Below, one piece after another: positions 25,656 through 34,605 of a stretch of DNA of 64,000 bases. The notes beneath the pieces were generated by a model, which saw only the letters and a program-made list of their open reading frames with translations, did not search any database and was not told the DNA's origin. The DNA comes from an uncultured Selenomonadales bacterium (GTDB taxonomy: Bacteria; Bacillota; Negativicutes; Acidaminococcales; Acidaminococcaceae). The stretch lies in the NCBI GenBank assembly GCA_900314855.1, contig OMWZ01000003.1, forward strand, positions 1 through 64,000. Reading direction: 5' to 3'. Every line of letters starts with the position of its first letter. The first letter of the stretch is position 1. A program made the position numbers and the translations under genes.

Positions 25656-26420
25656 ATGATTCGAACCGATTTCCTGCCGTCCTGCGGCTATGCCATCTGC
25701 CAGGATCCGGCGGAATTCCCCTTTACGACGGATTCCGTCTTCCTCGGCAATTTTCCCCATGTCGTCACTAAGGCCCGCGCCCTGGAACTGGGCTGCGGCA
25801 CCGGCGCCGTGAGCCTCCTGCTGGCGGCCCGCGGGGCGGCGGAGGTGACCGGCGTGGACATCAACCCCCGCATGGCGGAACTTTTGAACCGCAGCGCCGC
25901 CCTGAACGGGTTGTCCCGCACGGTCCGGGCCGAGGTGCTGGATATCCGGGACATCAAGGGCTGGTGCGCCACGGAAAGCTTCGACCTCGTCGCGGCCAAT
26001 CCGCCCTACCGCCACAGCGGCAGCGGGCGGGAGCGCAAGGTCGGCGCCATCGCGTGTCACGAGAAGACCGCCGTCCTGGAAGATTTTTTCCGGGCCGCCG
26101 CCTACGCCCTGCGCAGCCGGGGCCGGTTCGCCCTGGTCCAGCTGCCGGACCGCTTTATGGAATCCCTGGAACTGGCGGCCCGTTTCCGCCTGCAGCCTAA
26201 GCGGCTCCAGTGGGTCCACAGCGCCGTGGACAAGCCGGCCTGGGTCTTTCTGGCGGAATTTGTGAAAAACGGCAGTTACGGCCTGACGGTCCTGCCGCCG
26301 CTGTTTCTGTATGACGCCGGTGGGAACCTGACGGACCAGGCCCGGCGGGCCATGGGGGAGACGCCGGGAGTGGAAGTGCCGGCGGCGGAAGCCCCGAGAG
26401 AGGAGGAACGCCATGCGTGA
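25656..26420 (+). CDS. trmN6: tRNA1(Val) (adenine-37-N6)-methyltransferase-like protein, 254 aa
   Basis: A SAM-dependent methyltransferase of the YabB/TrmN6 (YfiC) group. Motif I is ALELGCGTGAVSLLLAARG, then GVDINPRMAELLNRSAALNGL and the N6-adenine motif DLVAANPPYRHSGSG. Its predicted target is A37 of tRNA1(Val), by family. The last 8 bases overlap the start of rsmI. Position between ricT and rsmI equals that of yabB in Bacillus. Confidence 0.9.
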   Translation: MIRTDFLPSCGYAICQDPAEFPFTTDSVFLGNFPHVVTKARALELGCGTGAVSLLLAARGAAEVTGVDINPRMAELLNRSAALNGLSRTVRAEVLDIRDIKGWCATESFDLVAANPPYRHSGSGRERKVGAIACHEKTAVLEDFFRAAAYALRSRGRFALVQLPDRFMESLELAARFRLQPKRLQWVHSAVDKPAWVFLAEFVKNGSYGLTVLPPLFLYDAGGNLTDQARRAMGETPGVEVPAAEAPREEERHA

Positions 26421-27288
26421 AACAACCCTAGACGGGGCGAACGGGCCCCGCGCCGGCGGGCCGGGCACGCTCTATCTGACGGCCACGCCCATCGGCAACT
26501 TGGCGGATATGACGCCCCGGGCCCTGGCGGTCCTGGACGGCGCCGACCTCATTGCCGCCGAAGATACGCGGCGCACGCTGCAGCTCCTGAATCACTTCGG
26601 CCTGAAAGGTACCCTGGTCCGCTACGATGAAAACAATAAGGATAAGGAAGGCCCGGTCCTGCTGGAAAAACTCCTGGCGGGGCAGACCATTGCCTTGGTG
26701 ACGGATGCGGGATTTCCGGGCATTTCCGATCCCGGCGAGGCCCTGGCCAGGCTGGCCATCGACGCTGGCGTGCCCGTCGTCCCCGTGCCCGGCGCCAACG
26801 CGTGCCTGACGGCCCTCGTCGCCTCGGGCCTGCCGGCGACGCCCTTCTTTTTCGGGGGCTTCCTGCCGAAGACGAAAAAGAACCGCGCCGCCCAACTGGA
26901 GGCGTGGAAATACCTGCCGGCCACGGTCGTCCTGTACGAGGCGCCGCACCGCGTCACGCAGGTCCTGGCGGAACTCCTCGCCGTCTGGGGCGACCGGCCC
27001 CTGGCCTTCGGCCGCGAGCTGACGAAGGTCCACGAGGAATTCTGGCGCGGCACCGTTTCCGGCGGCTTGGCCTATCTGGAAGGGCATCCGCCCCGCGGGG
27101 AATTCGTCCTCGTCATTGGGCAGGGCACGGAGGCGCCTCCCGCGGCGGACGGGCCGGACGAAGATCCCCTGGACACGGTGCGCCGCCTCGTAGCCGAAGG
27201 CATGCCGAAAAAAGAGGCCTTGCGCCAGGTCGCGAAAGAACGCAAGGTTTCGAAAAGAGACCTGTACAACCGCCTCTTAAAAGATTAA
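26413..27288 (+). CDS. rsmI: 16S rRNA (cytidine-1402-2'-O)-methyltransferase, 291 aa
   Basis: A SAM-dependent tetrapyrrole-methylase-fold enzyme acting on C1402 of 16S rRNA. Motifs are GTLYLTATPIGNLADMTPRALAVL, IAAEDTRRTLQLLNHF, VTDAGFPGISDPGEAL, VPGANACLTALVASGLPATPFFFGGFLP and LYEAPHRV. The C-terminal tail (DTVRRLVAEGMPKKEALRQVAKER) is the usual helical extension. Overlaps trmN6 by 8 bases. Confidence 0.95.
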   Translation: MRETTLDGANGPRAGGPGTLYLTATPIGNLADMTPRALAVLDGADLIAAEDTRRTLQLLNHFGLKGTLVRYDENNKDKEGPVLLEKLLAGQTIALVTDAGFPGISDPGEALARLAIDAGVPVVPVPGANACLTALVASGLPATPFFFGGFLPKTKKNRAAQLEAWKYLPATVVLYEAPHRVTQVLAELLAVWGDRPLAFGRELTKVHEEFWRGTVSGGLAYLEGHPPRGEFVLVIGQGTEAPPAADGPDEDPLDTVRRLVAEGMPKKEALRQVAKERKVSKRDLYNRLLKD

Positions 27289-27358
27289 AATAGTGTTATA
27301 TATTTCCATAGTAGGGAGCGTTCCATCTGCGCGACCAAAAAGAAAGGAAATGGGAACC

Positions 27359-29656
27359 ATGGCAAAATTCTACATTACGACACCGATTTATTATCCCAGC
27401 GCGAAACTGCACATCGGTCATGCCTACTGCACGACCGTGGCGGATTCCCTGGCCCGTTACCACCGCGCGAAGGGAGACGATGTGTTCTTCCTGACGGGCA
27501 GCGACGAACACGGCCAGAAAATCCAGCGTCAGGCCGCCCAGGAAGGCGTGACGCCGCAGCAGTACGTCGACAAGATCGTCGCGGGCTTCCAGGCCTTGTG
27601 GAAGCGGCTCGATATTTCCAACGACGACTTTATCCGCACGACCCAGGAACGTCACGTCAAAGTGGTCCAGCAGGTCATGCAGCAGATTTACGACCAGGGC
27701 GATATCTACAAAAAGAACTACGAAGGCTGGTACTGCGTCCCCTGTGAAAGCTACTGGACGGAACATCAGCTTGTGGACGGCAAATGCCCCGACTGCGGCC
27801 GCCCTGTCGAAAAGATGCAGGAAGAAAGCTATTTCTTCAAAATGAGCAAGTACGCCGACCGCATGCTGCGGTATATCGACGAGCATCCGGACTTTATCCA
27901 GCCGGCGTCGCGGCGCAACGAAATGATCAACTTCATCAAACAGGGCCTGGAAGACCTGTGTGTCACGCGCACGTCCTTCGATTGGGGTATTTCGGTGCCC
28001 TTCGACCCGAAACACGTCGTATATGTATGGTTTGACGCCCTCCTGAACTACCTGACCGCCATCGGGTACAAGGCCGACGAGGAGATGTTCCGGAAATACT
28101 GGCCGGCAGATCTCCACCTGGTAGGCAAGGAAATCGTCCGCTTCCATTCCATTATCTGGCCCATCATGCTCATGGCCATGGGGGAAGCAATCCCGAAGAA
28201 AGTCTACGGCCACGGCTGGCTTGTCGTGGACGGCAGCAAGATGAGCAAATCCGTCGGCAATGTGGTGGACCCCAATGGGCTCATCGACGAATTCGGCGCC
28301 GACGCCATCCGCTATTTCCTGCTCCGGGAAATCAACCTGGGCAGCGACGGCAATTTCTCCCGCGACGCCCTCATTACGCGCGTCAACTCCGATTTGGCCA
28401 ACGACCTGGGCAACCTGCTGTACCGCACGGTTTCCATGGTCGAAAAATACCACGGAGGGATCCTCCGGAACTGCCCCTTTGCGGCGGAACCGGTCGACGA
28501 CGCCCTGCGCGGCCTGGCTGAAACCACGCTGCGGTCCTACGAGGCCCACATGGACAAGATGGAAATCAACGACGCCATCAAGGATGTCTGGGCCCTCATC
28601 GCCGCCGCGAATAAGTACATCGACGACACGGCCCCGTGGAAGCTGGCCAAGGAAGAAGGCCAGGCGGACCGGCTGAACCTCGTCCTGTACAACCTGGCGG
28701 AAGTCCTGCGCTATGTCGCCGTCCTGATTGCCCCGTGCATTCCGCGCACGACGCCGAAAATCATGGCCCAGCTCGGCCTGCCCGTGAAGGATCTGTACCT
28801 GTACTCCGAACTGACCTGGGGCGGCATTCCCGACGGCACGGCGGTCGTCAAGGGTGATCCCCTCTATCCGCGCATCGACGTCCTGCCGGACGGCCGGACC
28901 CTGATCGGCGCCACGAAGAAATTCGCCGGCAAGGTCTACAACCCTGCGACGGGCAAACACGAAGATTACGTGCCGGAACCGAAGCAGGCCGCCGGGAAGA
29001 ATGCCGCGAAGGGAGCGGCGAAACAGGCCGCCGCGACGGCGGACGCCATGGCCAAAGTGGCCGCGGCCCGTGACCTGGCCGCCAGGAAAGCCGGCACGGC
29101 AGCCGATGCCGCCAGTGACGCCGCGGCTGCCGCAGGTGATGCGGCCAAAGCCGTCGGCGGGGCCGTCCTTGCCTATGCCGCTGCCGCCAAACTGCGTGTC
29201 AGCCAGGCCGTCGAAGATGCGGGACGCAAAGCGGCGGAAGTCAAAGCCGCCGCGGCGGATACGCTGGACAAGGCCATCGGCACGAACGTGTCCTCGCCGG
29301 CGCCGAAGGAATCCGCCCCGGCGGGCCCGGCTCCGGAAATTACCCTGGCGGATTTCCAGAAACTGGACTTGCGGGTGGCCCGGGTGGTCACGGCGGAACC
29401 GGTTCCCAAGAGCCGCAAACTCCTGAAACTCTCGGTGGATATCGCCGGCGAACAGCGGACCATTGTTTCCGGCATTGCCGAACATTATACGGCGGAGCAG
29501 CTCGTGGGACGCAACGTCATCGTCCTCAAGAACCTGAAACCGGCTAAGCTCTTCGGCATCCTGTCCTACGGCATGCTCTTGGCCGCCAGTGACGGCGAGG
29601 GTCATCTCGTCCTGGCCGATGCTCCGGACATCGCCAGCGGCAGCAGGGTGAAATAA
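27359..29656 (+). CDS. metG: Methionyl-tRNA synthetase with C-terminal tRNA-binding domain and Ala-rich insert, 765 aa
   Basis: A class I synthetase charging tRNA-Met. HIGH is at residues 17-20, the zinc knuckle CVPCESY...CPDCGRP near 127-150 and KMSKS near 291-295. The C-terminal Trbp111-type OB domain starts near residue 660 (EITLADFQKLDLRVARVVTAE). Between the anticodon-binding domain and this OB domain lies an unusual insert of about 120 residues (540-659), very rich in Ala and Lys and predicted helical. Start chosen at 27359 because AAAGGAA is well spaced; the ATG at 27350 abuts it and 27293 has no site. Confidence 0.96.
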   Translation: MAKFYITTPIYYPSAKLHIGHAYCTTVADSLARYHRAKGDDVFFLTGSDEHGQKIQRQAAQEGVTPQQYVDKIVAGFQALWKRLDISNDDFIRTTQERHVKVVQQVMQQIYDQGDIYKKNYEGWYCVPCESYWTEHQLVDGKCPDCGRPVEKMQEESYFFKMSKYADRMLRYIDEHPDFIQPASRRNEMINFIKQGLEDLCVTRTSFDWGISVPFDPKHVVYVWFDALLNYLTAIGYKADEEMFRKYWPADLHLVGKEIVRFHSIIWPIMLMAMGEAIPKKVYGHGWLVVDGSKMSKSVGNVVDPNGLIDEFGADAIRYFLLREINLGSDGNFSRDALITRVNSDLANDLGNLLYRTVSMVEKYHGGILRNCPFAAEPVDDALRGLAETTLRSYEAHMDKMEINDAIKDVWALIAAANKYIDDTAPWKLAKEEGQADRLNLVLYNLAEVLRYVAVLIAPCIPRTTPKIMAQLGLPVKDLYLYSELTWGGIPDGTAVVKGDPLYPRIDVLPDGRTLIGATKKFAGKVYNPATGKHEDYVPEPKQAAGKNAAKGAAKQAAATADAMAKVAAARDLAARKAGTAADAASDAAAAAGDAAKAVGGAVLAYAAAAKLRVSQAVEDAGRKAAEVKAAAADTLDKAIGTNVSSPAPKESAPAGPAPEITLADFQKLDLRVARVVTAEPVPKSRKLLKLSVDIAGEQRTIVSGIAEHYTAEQLVGRNVIVLKNLKPAKLFGILSYGMLLAASDGEGHLVLADAPDIASGSRVK

Positions 29657-29694
29657 CCGCGGCTGGCAGGACCGCTGCAAAAAAACGGAACGAC

Positions 29695-29735
29695 AAAAAA
29701 GCTGTTGCACGTGTTCTCGCGCAACAGCTTTTCTT
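29695..29735. terminator. Bidirectional terminator between metG and the nitroreductase gene
   Basis: AAAAGCTGTTGC and its exact complement (29697-29708 / 29721-29732) with a 12-base loop. T-rich runs follow on both strands, so it serves the convergent genes on each side. Confidence 0.85.
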
Positions 29736-29752
29736 CTTTGTCTGTAATCCCT

Positions 29753-30385
29753 TTACCGCAAAAAGGTCACGCAATCCGCGAACTCTTTTCTCGGCCGCGC
29801 CTTCGGCGCTTCGCCGGCGTACCCCAGGCACAGGGCGGCGACGAGCATGCCGTGGCCCCCGTCGTGGGCGGCGACCCAATCGTTCAGTTCGGGATAGGCG
29901 AAGAAGATGTCCCCGATCCACAAGGTCCCCAAGCCCCGGGCCTGGGCTTCGAGGCACATGTTTTCCATGGCGGCGCCGATAGATTGGATGTTGCAAAGTT
30001 CCGCGATGCGGTCGTCCGTGTCGAGGGCATGGTGGAATTCCGGCGCGACTCCCCGTTCGTTCGTGACGAGAATCAAGACCGGCGCTTCCCGCAGGATGCG
30101 TAGCGACGTAAAGGCGCCGTTCAGCAGGGGACGGCTTTTCGGCAGGAAGGGATGGGCCGCCTTGATTTCCAGGTTCAGGCCTCGTTCCATCGTGCGGGCG
30201 AAATCTTCCTTGGCGTTTCCCTGCAGGACCGTAAAATGCCAGGGCTGGCGGTTTTTCGACGACGGTGCCAGCTGTCCCGCCAACAGGACTTCGTGGAGGT
30301 CGCCGTGGCTGACCTCGTCGGCCTTGAATTTCCGGATACTGCGCCGATCGGCAATAATTTCCATACTTACCTTGACTGCTTCCAT
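29753..30385 (-). CDS. Nitroreductase family flavoprotein, 210 aa
   Basis: An FMN-dependent nitroreductase-fold oxidoreductase. Motifs are IIADRRSIRKFKADEV, AGQLAPSSKNRQPWHFTVL (FMN phosphate binding), SIGAAMENMCLEAQARGLGTLWIGDI and the C-terminal ALCLGYAGEAPKARPRKEFADCV. Substrate could be a nitroaromatic, quinone, flavin or similar. It breaks the Bacillus-like order between metG and tatD and runs opposite to metG, so it is probably a later insertion. AAGGAAGG precedes ATG. Confidence 0.88.
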   Translation of the reverse strand: MEAVKVSMEIIADRRSIRKFKADEVSHGDLHEVLLAGQLAPSSKNRQPWHFTVLQGNAKEDFARTMERGLNLEIKAAHPFLPKSRPLLNGAFTSLRILREAPVLILVTNERGVAPEFHHALDTDDRIAELCNIQSIGAAMENMCLEAQARGLGTLWIGDIFFAYPELNDWVAAHDGGHGMLVAALCLGYAGEAPKARPRKEFADCVTFLR

Positions 30386-30491
30386 AGCCGTAGCCTTCCT
30401 TTTATTGTTGGAATCGCTTTCCCCAGGGAAAGCGTCTTTCTTGCGGGAACCGCCCTGTCCCGGACTGTTCCCACGGCGGGAACCGCCTTGC

Positions 30492-31316
30492 TTACCGGCT
30501 CCCGCCGTACTTTGCCATGCGCCCGCTCCGGGTCATGCGGTCAAAAACGGTCAACGCGTTCTTCGTGCTCTGTTCCGCAATGTGTTCCCACGTGGTGCCG
30601 CGCGTCAGGGCGGCATTCTGCGCGACAAATTCCGTGTAGGACGGATCGTTGCGGCGGCCCCGGTACGGTTCCGGCGTCAAATAGGGGCAGTCCGTTTCCA
30701 GGAGGAACAGGTCTTCCGGGCAGGCTGCCAGGATTTCCCGGACTTTTTTGCTGCCTTTATAGGTGGAGGTGCCGCCGAAGCCGGTGTAAATGCCGCGCTT
30801 CCAAAGTTCCCTGGCCATCTCCAGGGAGCCGGAAAAGCAGTGGAAGACCATGCGTAAGGACTTCGGCTTTTCCTGCTGCACGAACGCCAGGGCGTCGCCG
30901 TGGGCGTCCCGGTCGTGGAGCACGACGGGCAGGTCCAGGGCCAGGGCCAGTTCGCACTGCTCGCGGAGGCGCCGGAGCTGTACCTCGCGGGGTTCGTTTT
31001 CCTTCCAATAATAATCCAGGCCGATTTCCCCGATGGCCACGACTTTTTCGTGTTCCCGGGCCAGGCGCTCCAGATCGGCCAGCCAGGCGTCGCCCGTAAT
31101 GCCGGCCAGATCTTCGGGATGCCAGCCCACGGCGGCGTAGAGGAAATCGTACTGTTCCGCCAGCCGGACCGACGCGACGGAGGTCTCGTACGTCGTGCCC
31201 TGCGTGATCACGGCTTCCATATCGCGGGACAGGCGGTCGAGGACCTGTTCCCGGTCCGCGTCGAAGCGGTTGTCGTCCAAATGGGCGTGGGTATCGATGA
31301 TTCCTAAACGGGACAT
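30492..31316 (-). CDS. tatD: TatD family metal-dependent hydrolase, 274 aa
   Basis: A TIM-barrel hydrolase with nuclease activity in characterised members. Metal ligands are visible in IIDTHAHLDD, AIGEIGLDYYW, VVLHDRDAHGDAL, VFHCFSGSLEMA and FLLETDCPYLTP. In Bacillus the equivalent (yabD) follows metG on the same strand; here it is inverted and faces away from the 3D-protein gene. The preceding spacer (30386-30491) holds a 12-bp direct repeat GCGGGAACCGCC (30443 and 30476). Confidence 0.93.
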   Translation of the reverse strand: MSRLGIIDTHAHLDDNRFDADREQVLDRLSRDMEAVITQGTTYETSVASVRLAEQYDFLYAAVGWHPEDLAGITGDAWLADLERLAREHEKVVAIGEIGLDYYWKENEPREVQLRRLREQCELALALDLPVVLHDRDAHGDALAFVQQEKPKSLRMVFHCFSGSLEMARELWKRGIYTGFGGTSTYKGSKKVREILAACPEDLFLLETDCPYLTPEPYRGRRNDPSYTEFVAQNAALTRGTTWEHIAEQSTKNALTVFDRMTRSGRMAKYGGSR

Positions 31317-31501
31317 GATGTTCTTCCTTTCCGTATCTGCTTTTTATGGTACCGCAACGGGAAAAGAGAGTCAATTGCAGGGGTGCAAAAAAATCATACG
31401 CTGTTTGTGAAAAATAATCGACATACATAGTAATTTCCGCCCGAAGGTTTGCCCCCCTTCCCCCTTTTATGGTAAAATAAACCGTTATTGGAGGTTTTAC
31501 C

Positions 31502-32368
31502 ATGATGTTACCTACGAATCGAAGCTTATCCCTGCTCCGTCTTTTCCTGCATCCCCGTCACCATTGGCTGCTGGTCCTGGTCTTTTTCCTGGCCACGGTG
31601 TGCGGCGGGCCTGCGGCTTCGGCGGCAGCGGCGGTGGCAGATCATTTGGCCGAGCCGCCGGCAACGCGCAGCATCCGGGTGGCACGGATGGGGACGGTGC
31701 GGGAATACAGCACGGCCGAAAAAACCGTGGACAAGGCCCTGCAGAAACTCAACATCAACCTGGCTGGGCGGCAGGTCTACCCGGACCTGGGCAGCAAGGT
31801 GGAAAACGGCATGATCATCCATGTCCTGGGCAGCAAGTCTTATATGTCGACGGAAGAGGTCCCTGTCCCGTTCCCGAAGCAAGTGATCGACGACCCGTCC
31901 CTCCCGTACGGGGAGGAGAAGGTCGAACAGACCGGCCGGCCCGGGTTGGACCGCGTGACTTATGAAAATGTGACCCGCACGGGGTTCCAGCAGAAAATCG
32001 AACTGGACCGCGTCCAGGTGACCAAACCGGTACAGGAAATCATCCGCCGCGGCGTCAAGCAGGCCGTGTGGACCCCGGAAGGCTATCAACCCTACCGGTA
32101 CAAGCTCACGGTCGAAAGCTCGGCCTATACGTGGGGCGCCGGCGCGTCGGGATTGACATCCCTGGGCCTGACGCCGCGCAAAGGCATCGTGGCCGTCGAT
32201 CCCCGTGTCATTCCCTACTATACGAAACTGTACATCCCCGGCTATGGCATGGCCATGGCGGGCGATACGGGCGGCGCCATCCGCGGCCACCGCATCGACC
32301 TGTTCATGAACAGTGTCTGGGAATGCTACCAGTGGGGCCGGCGCGATGTGGAAATCTATGTGTTGTGA
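31502..32368 (+). CDS. Secreted DUF348/G5-like protein with C-terminal 3D domain (YabE/YocH-like), 288 aa
   Basis: A predicted cell-wall-remodelling protein. An N-terminal membrane or signal segment (about residues 18-45) is followed by a ubiquitin-like DUF348 repeat (VREYSTAEKTVDKALQKLNINLAG), a short G5-like stretch (VTYENVTRTGFQQKIELDRVQV) and a C-terminal 3D domain. The three acidic sites are AVDPRVIPYYTKLYIPGYG, AGDTGGAIRG and RIDLFM, and the domain shares the lytic-transglycosylase fold of MltA. It occupies the position of yabE before rnmV and rsmA. GGAGG lies 7 bases before ATG. Confidence 0.88.
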   Translation: MMLPTNRSLSLLRLFLHPRHHWLLVLVFFLATVCGGPAASAAAAVADHLAEPPATRSIRVARMGTVREYSTAEKTVDKALQKLNINLAGRQVYPDLGSKVENGMIIHVLGSKSYMSTEEVPVPFPKQVIDDPSLPYGEEKVEQTGRPGLDRVTYENVTRTGFQQKIELDRVQVTKPVQEIIRRGVKQAVWTPEGYQPYRYKLTVESSAYTWGAGASGLTSLGLTPRKGIVAVDPRVIPYYTKLYIPGYGMAMAGDTGGAIRGHRIDLFMNSVWECYQWGRRDVEIYVL

Positions 32369-32377
32369 GGCGCGAAA

Positions 32378-32929
32378 TTGCTGAAAGAAGTCTTGATTGT
32401 CGAGGGCAAAATGGATACCGTGGCGGTAAGGCGGGCCCTGGACTGTGAAACCATCGAAACGGGGGGCTTCGCCCTGCGGCCCGGCACGCTGCGGCAGATT
32501 GAAGCGGCGTACAAAAAGCGGGGCATTATCATCCTGACCGATCCCGACGGTTCCGGCGAGCGCATCCGCAAATTCCTGACGGAACGCTTCCCGCAGGCGG
32601 GGCAGGCTTTTGTGCCCAAAAAGGACGCCATGGCCCCGGGCGATGTCGGCATCGAGCAGGCCAAACCGGAAGCCATCCTGGCGGCCCTGGCCAAGGTGCG
32701 GCATGAACAGTTTTCGCCGGCCGTGGTTTTTGCGGCGGCAGACCTGCCGGCCCACGGCTTGTCCGGCGCCCCGGACGCGGCGGAACGGCGGGCCCGGCTG
32801 GGCGAACTGCTGGGCATCGGCTACGGGACGGCGAAGAAATTCCTGCGCCGCCTCAATACGTACGGCGTGACGCGGGCCGAGTTCGACGCGGCCCTGGCCC
32901 GTCTTGATCCTCCGGCACACGGAGAGTAA
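32378..32929 (+). CDS. rnmV: Ribonuclease M5, 183 aa
   Basis: A Toprim-domain nuclease that matures 5S rRNA precursors in Firmicutes. The Toprim motifs are LIVEGKMDTVAVRRAL and IIILTDPDGSGERIRKFL, and the C-terminal domain ends GIGYGTAKKFLRRLNTYGVTRAEF. Translation begins at TTG 32378, with GAGG 7 bases upstream; no in-frame ATG fits. Lies between the 3D protein and rsmA, as in Bacillus. Confidence 0.93.
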   Translation: MLKEVLIVEGKMDTVAVRRALDCETIETGGFALRPGTLRQIEAAYKKRGIIILTDPDGSGERIRKFLTERFPQAGQAFVPKKDAMAPGDVGIEQAKPEAILAALAKVRHEQFSPAVVFAAADLPAHGLSGAPDAAERRARLGELLGIGYGTAKKFLRRLNTYGVTRAEFDAALARLDPPAHGE

Positions 32930-32939
32930 GGAAGTTGTG

Positions 32940-33860
32940 ATGAGCGAACCGAAAGAAACAAGACGACAGGCCGGGCAGGCAGCGCCGGCCGATGTGCAGC
33001 CCACGATCGCGCGGCGCGAAGTGACAAACCGGATCTTGAAGGCGTTCCACTTGCGGGCGGACAAAAGCCTGGGCCAGAATTTCCTCGTGGAGGAATCGGT
33101 CGTGGCGCGCATTGCCGCCGCGGCGGAACTGACGCCGGCCGACAAGGTCCTGGAAATCGGGCCGGGCATCGGCACCCTGACCCAGGCCCTGGCCCGGACG
33201 GGGGCGCAGGTGACGTCGGTCGAGCTGGACCAGCGCCTCCTGCCGGTCCTGGCGGAAACCGTGGGATGCTACGCTAACGTACGGATTGTCCATGGGGATA
33301 TCCTGAAGACGGACATTCCGGCCCTGTTGGGCGGGGATTCCTTTAAGGTGGCGGCCAATCTGCCGTACTACATCACGACGCCGATCATCATGCACCTGCT
33401 CGAGCAGGGACTTCCGCTGGAGCGGCTCGTCGTCATGGTGCAGAAGGAAGTGGCCGAGCGCATGACCGCCGCCCCGGGCAGCCGGGCCTACGGCGCTATT
33501 TCCGTGGCCATGCAGTATTACACGGAACCGAGGTTGGCCTTTGCGGTCAAGGCCGGGTCCTTTTTGCCGGCCCCGAAGGTGGACAGCGCGGTCCTCGTCT
33601 GCCGGCGGCATACGGCGCCGCCCGTCGCCGTGCCCGATGAGAAGGTTTTTTTCCGCGTCGTGGCCGCCGCGTTTTCCGTCCGCCGGAAGATGCTGACCAA
33701 TTCGCTCCGGCATATGGGCGGCCTCAGCGGGGACCAGGTCAAGGAGTGGCTGGCTGCCGCCGGGATCGACGGGACGCGCCGGGCCGAGACCTTGTCCCTG
33801 GAGGAATTCGCCGCCCTGGCGCGGGCGTTCGGCCCGATCGGCGCGGCGCGGGAGCCGTAA
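32940..33860 (+). CDS. rsmA: 16S rRNA (adenine-1518/1519-N6,N6)-dimethyltransferase, 306 aa
   Basis: The KsgA enzyme that dimethylates two adenines in helix 45 of 16S rRNA. Motifs are KSLGQNFLVEE, VLEIGPGIGTLTQALARTGAQVTSVELD, VHGDILKTD and VAANLPYYITTPIIMHLL; the C-terminal helical domain is complete. Start is ATG at 32940 with AAGGAAG upstream, rather than 32904. Confidence 0.96.
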   Translation: MSEPKETRRQAGQAAPADVQPTIARREVTNRILKAFHLRADKSLGQNFLVEESVVARIAAAAELTPADKVLEIGPGIGTLTQALARTGAQVTSVELDQRLLPVLAETVGCYANVRIVHGDILKTDIPALLGGDSFKVAANLPYYITTPIIMHLLEQGLPLERLVVMVQKEVAERMTAAPGSRAYGAISVAMQYYTEPRLAFAVKAGSFLPAPKVDSAVLVCRRHTAPPVAVPDEKVFFRVVAAAFSVRRKMLTNSLRHMGGLSGDQVKEWLAAAGIDGTRRAETLSLEEFAALARAFGPIGAAREP

Positions 33861-34010
33861 TGCGGAAGGACCGAAAAGACCGACAGGACCGGGAGGCCGA
33901 AAGGCCGGAGGCTTGGCGGCGCGGGAGCGGGGGAACATCCGGGACCGTAAGGGGAAGAGGCAAGGGAAAGACAGGAAATTTCAAGAGTAGATAGAATGGG
34001 AGAACAGGAC

Positions 34011-34517
34011 ATGAACAAGAAAGATTCCTTGGGTTACAGCATCTGCACGACGGCGCGGAAAATCCACCATTGCCTGACGGCACGCTTCGAAAAGTACGAA
34101 ATCACGCCGGAGCAGTGGGTGGTGCTGCGGACGGTCTTCGAGAACGAGGGCGTGTCCCAGAAGCAGCTGGCCCAGCTGGTCGACAAGGACGCGAATAACG
34201 TGAAGGTCCTGGTGGACAAACTCGTGAAGAAAGCGCTGCTGGTACGCCAGACGAATCCAGGGGACAAGCGGGCGTTTTCGCTGTTTGTCATGCCGGCCGG
34301 CCGCGTGTTGAATTACAAGATCCAAATGGAAAACGAGCATATGCTGGATTTCCTGGCCGAGGGATTGTCGGGCCGGGAATTGAACCGGTTCTTCCAGACG
34401 CTGGAACGGGTGGAAGCCAATCTGGCGGCGGAAGCGGACAAGCTGGAACAGGCGGCGAAAGAAGCGGAAAAACAGCCGGTCCGGGAAGGGGCAAAGGCGG
34501 CTGCGGCAAAAAACTGA
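34011..34517 (+). CDS. MarR family transcriptional regulator, 168 aa
   Basis: A winged-helix dimeric repressor. Residues 10-135 show the fold: YSICTTARKIHHCLTARFEKYEITPEQWVVLRTV, the recognition region VSQKQLAQLVDKDANNVKVLVDKLVKKALL and the wing VRQTNPGDKRAFSLFVMPAG. The last 25 residues are a Lys/Ala/Glu tail. The ATG at 34011 has GGGAGA 8 bases upstream; the ATG at 33996 lacks a site. The 150-base spacer before it is a purine-rich low-complexity stretch. Target genes are not evident; neighbours are convergent or unrelated. Confidence 0.88.
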   Translation: MNKKDSLGYSICTTARKIHHCLTARFEKYEITPEQWVVLRTVFENEGVSQKQLAQLVDKDANNVKVLVDKLVKKALLVRQTNPGDKRAFSLFVMPAGRVLNYKIQMENEHMLDFLAEGLSGRELNRFFQTLERVEANLAAEADKLEQAAKEAEKQPVREGAKAAAAKN

Positions 34518-34536
34518 AAACAGGGGCGAAAACAGC

Positions 34537-34579
34537 AAAAACGGACTTCCGGCGCAGGGAGCGCTTGAAGTCCGTTTTG
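34537..34579. terminator. Bidirectional terminator after the MarR gene
   Basis: AAAACGGACTTC and its complement flank a 17-base loop, with T-rich flanks on both strands. It lies between the convergent MarR and HD-domain genes. Confidence 0.8.
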
Positions 34580-34605
34580 TGTGTCATCCGGGGCAGCCCG
34601 TTCGT

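Noticed and set aside
27296..29710. Long open frame of 804 codons opposite metG (minus strand)
   Set aside because: It is an antisense shadow of a GC-rich gene with intact MetG motifs on the + strand; the antisense translation has no recognisable domain and no ribosome site.
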